A stretch of DNA of 10,987 bases. Origin: an uncultured Collinsella sp. (GTDB taxonomy: Bacteria; Actinomycetota; Coriobacteriia; Coriobacteriales; Coriobacteriaceae). The position numbers were made by a program, and so were the translations under genes. The number at the start of each line of letters is the position of its first letter. Position 1 is the first letter of the stretch. Where the stretch lies: contig CAADVA010000212.1 in assembly GCA_900752345.1 (NCBI GenBank), positions 1 through 10,987 of the forward strand, in the 5' to 3' direction. A model generated the notes under the pieces. It saw only the letters and a program-made list of their open reading frames with translations, was not told the DNA's origin and searched no databases. Of the stretch, positions 10,646 through 10,987 are shown piece after piece.

Positions 10646-10987
10646 CTACCTCCCGCGCAGAGCCTTGAGCTTGGCCAGTGCCTCGGGGCTCAGGCGGCTG
10701 CCCAGGGTCATCTTGATCTGCGGAGCTTCCTCTGCCTCGTGAACGTCGTTATCGATCTGCTTGATCTCGTCCACCAGCATGCGGCTCGAGATGCGCGTGA
10801 CACCCTTGCCCATGACGACGGCCTGGATCGTGCCGTCGCTCGATACCACGGAGCACGCACGGCCTTCCTCGCGTGCCTCGATACAGAGCTTTTGCACCAC
10901 GGTATCGGCAGAGACGCCCGTCGGCGAAAACTCGATGCGCCCGCCGCGGGCCGGCAGGTTGGGGCGCTCGCTGGAGATATTGCCCGC
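10646..10987 (-). CDS. YacP-like NYN-domain protein, C-terminal part (cut by the window edge)
   Basis: The frame is open from the right edge to the TAG at 10646, giving at least 113 residues. The true start lies outside the window; an apparent internal start near 10900 is only a GTG inside the domain. The visible part (GGRIEFSPTG, SADTVVQKLCIEAREEG, SVVSSDGTIQAVVMGKGVTRISSRMLVDEI) matches the C-terminal half of the YacP/DUF901 NYN family, PIN-like ribonucleases whose Bacillus member Rae1 cleaves mRNA on the ribosome: an acidic A.D..I..L helix, the (V)(V/T)SD strand, a G.RISS..L stretch, then an acidic helix. It ends in a basic tail (LAKLKALRGR). The high GC and standard codon use suggest core chromosome, marking the right limit of the accessory region. 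Confidence 0.82.
   Translation of the reverse strand, partial: AGNISSERPNLPARGGRIEFSPTGVSADTVVQKLCIEAREEGRACSVVSSDGTIQAVVMGKGVTRISSRMLVDEIKQIDNDVHEAEEAPQIKMTLGSRLSPEALAKLKALRGR

Overview
The window looks like an accessory (defence and mobile) region of a high-GC Gram-positive bacterium. A member of the Coriobacteriia (Collinsella/Olsenella-like Actinomycetota) is my best guess. It rests on base composition, Gram-positive ribosome binding sites, a LexA-type SOS box of the CGAAC-N4-GTTCG class, and a YacP-like gene at the right edge. No genus is proven.

Layout. (1) 1-712: very GC-rich sequence, a leftward terminator-like hairpin, one small gene of unknown function (240-470, +), then about 240 bases without a gene that hold a perfect 16-base palindrome followed by T6. 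(2) 713-1404 (-): two overlapping small genes that look like diverged tandem paralogues. They resemble the short proteins often encoded beside Y-family DNA polymerases. They have their own promoter and a near-perfect SOS box. (3) 1572-2339 (+), divergent from the pair: an HNH nuclease with an N-terminal membrane helix. (4) 2351-2536 (-): the C-terminal stub of an Mrr-type restriction enzyme, missing its nuclease domain. (5) 2625-7682 (-): a complete 1685-residue single-chain Type ISP restriction-modification enzyme (Mrr-like nuclease, SF2 translocase, N6-adenine methylase, target recognition). It carries in-frame nested direct and inverted repeats near its specificity region, a TRD segment of visibly different base composition, and a palindrome that exactly fills its promoter spacer.

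(6) 7798-10177: a more AT-rich block. A small excisionase-like HTH gene and an overlapping 262-residue gene of unknown function run leftward. They diverge from a 392-residue gene of unknown function with a C-terminal Cys/His knuckle. The shared 120-base control region has a strong rightward promoter, an overlapping leftward promoter and a 14-base operator-like inverted repeat. (7) 10178-10645: three TTGCACA repeats at 12-base period, a bidirectional terminator, an intact tRNA-Thr(TGT) on the minus strand with a plausible promoter, a long inverted repeat, and a 25-base near-copy of the tRNA anticodon arm. (8) 10646 to the right edge (-): the C-terminal part of a YacP-like NYN-domain protein, probably core genome.

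How it fits together: the Type ISP enzyme is the main defence system. The Mrr stub and the HNH gene suggest a site where nuclease genes accumulate and decay. The SOS-box pair is probably a DNA-damage accessory operon. The HTH/262/392 module beside the tRNA looks like cargo or control genes of an integrated element, but I see no integrase, relaxase or replication protein in the window. The most unusual features are the SOS-box paralogue pair beside a membrane-anchored HNH nuclease, and the palindromic repeat expansion inside the Type ISP gene.
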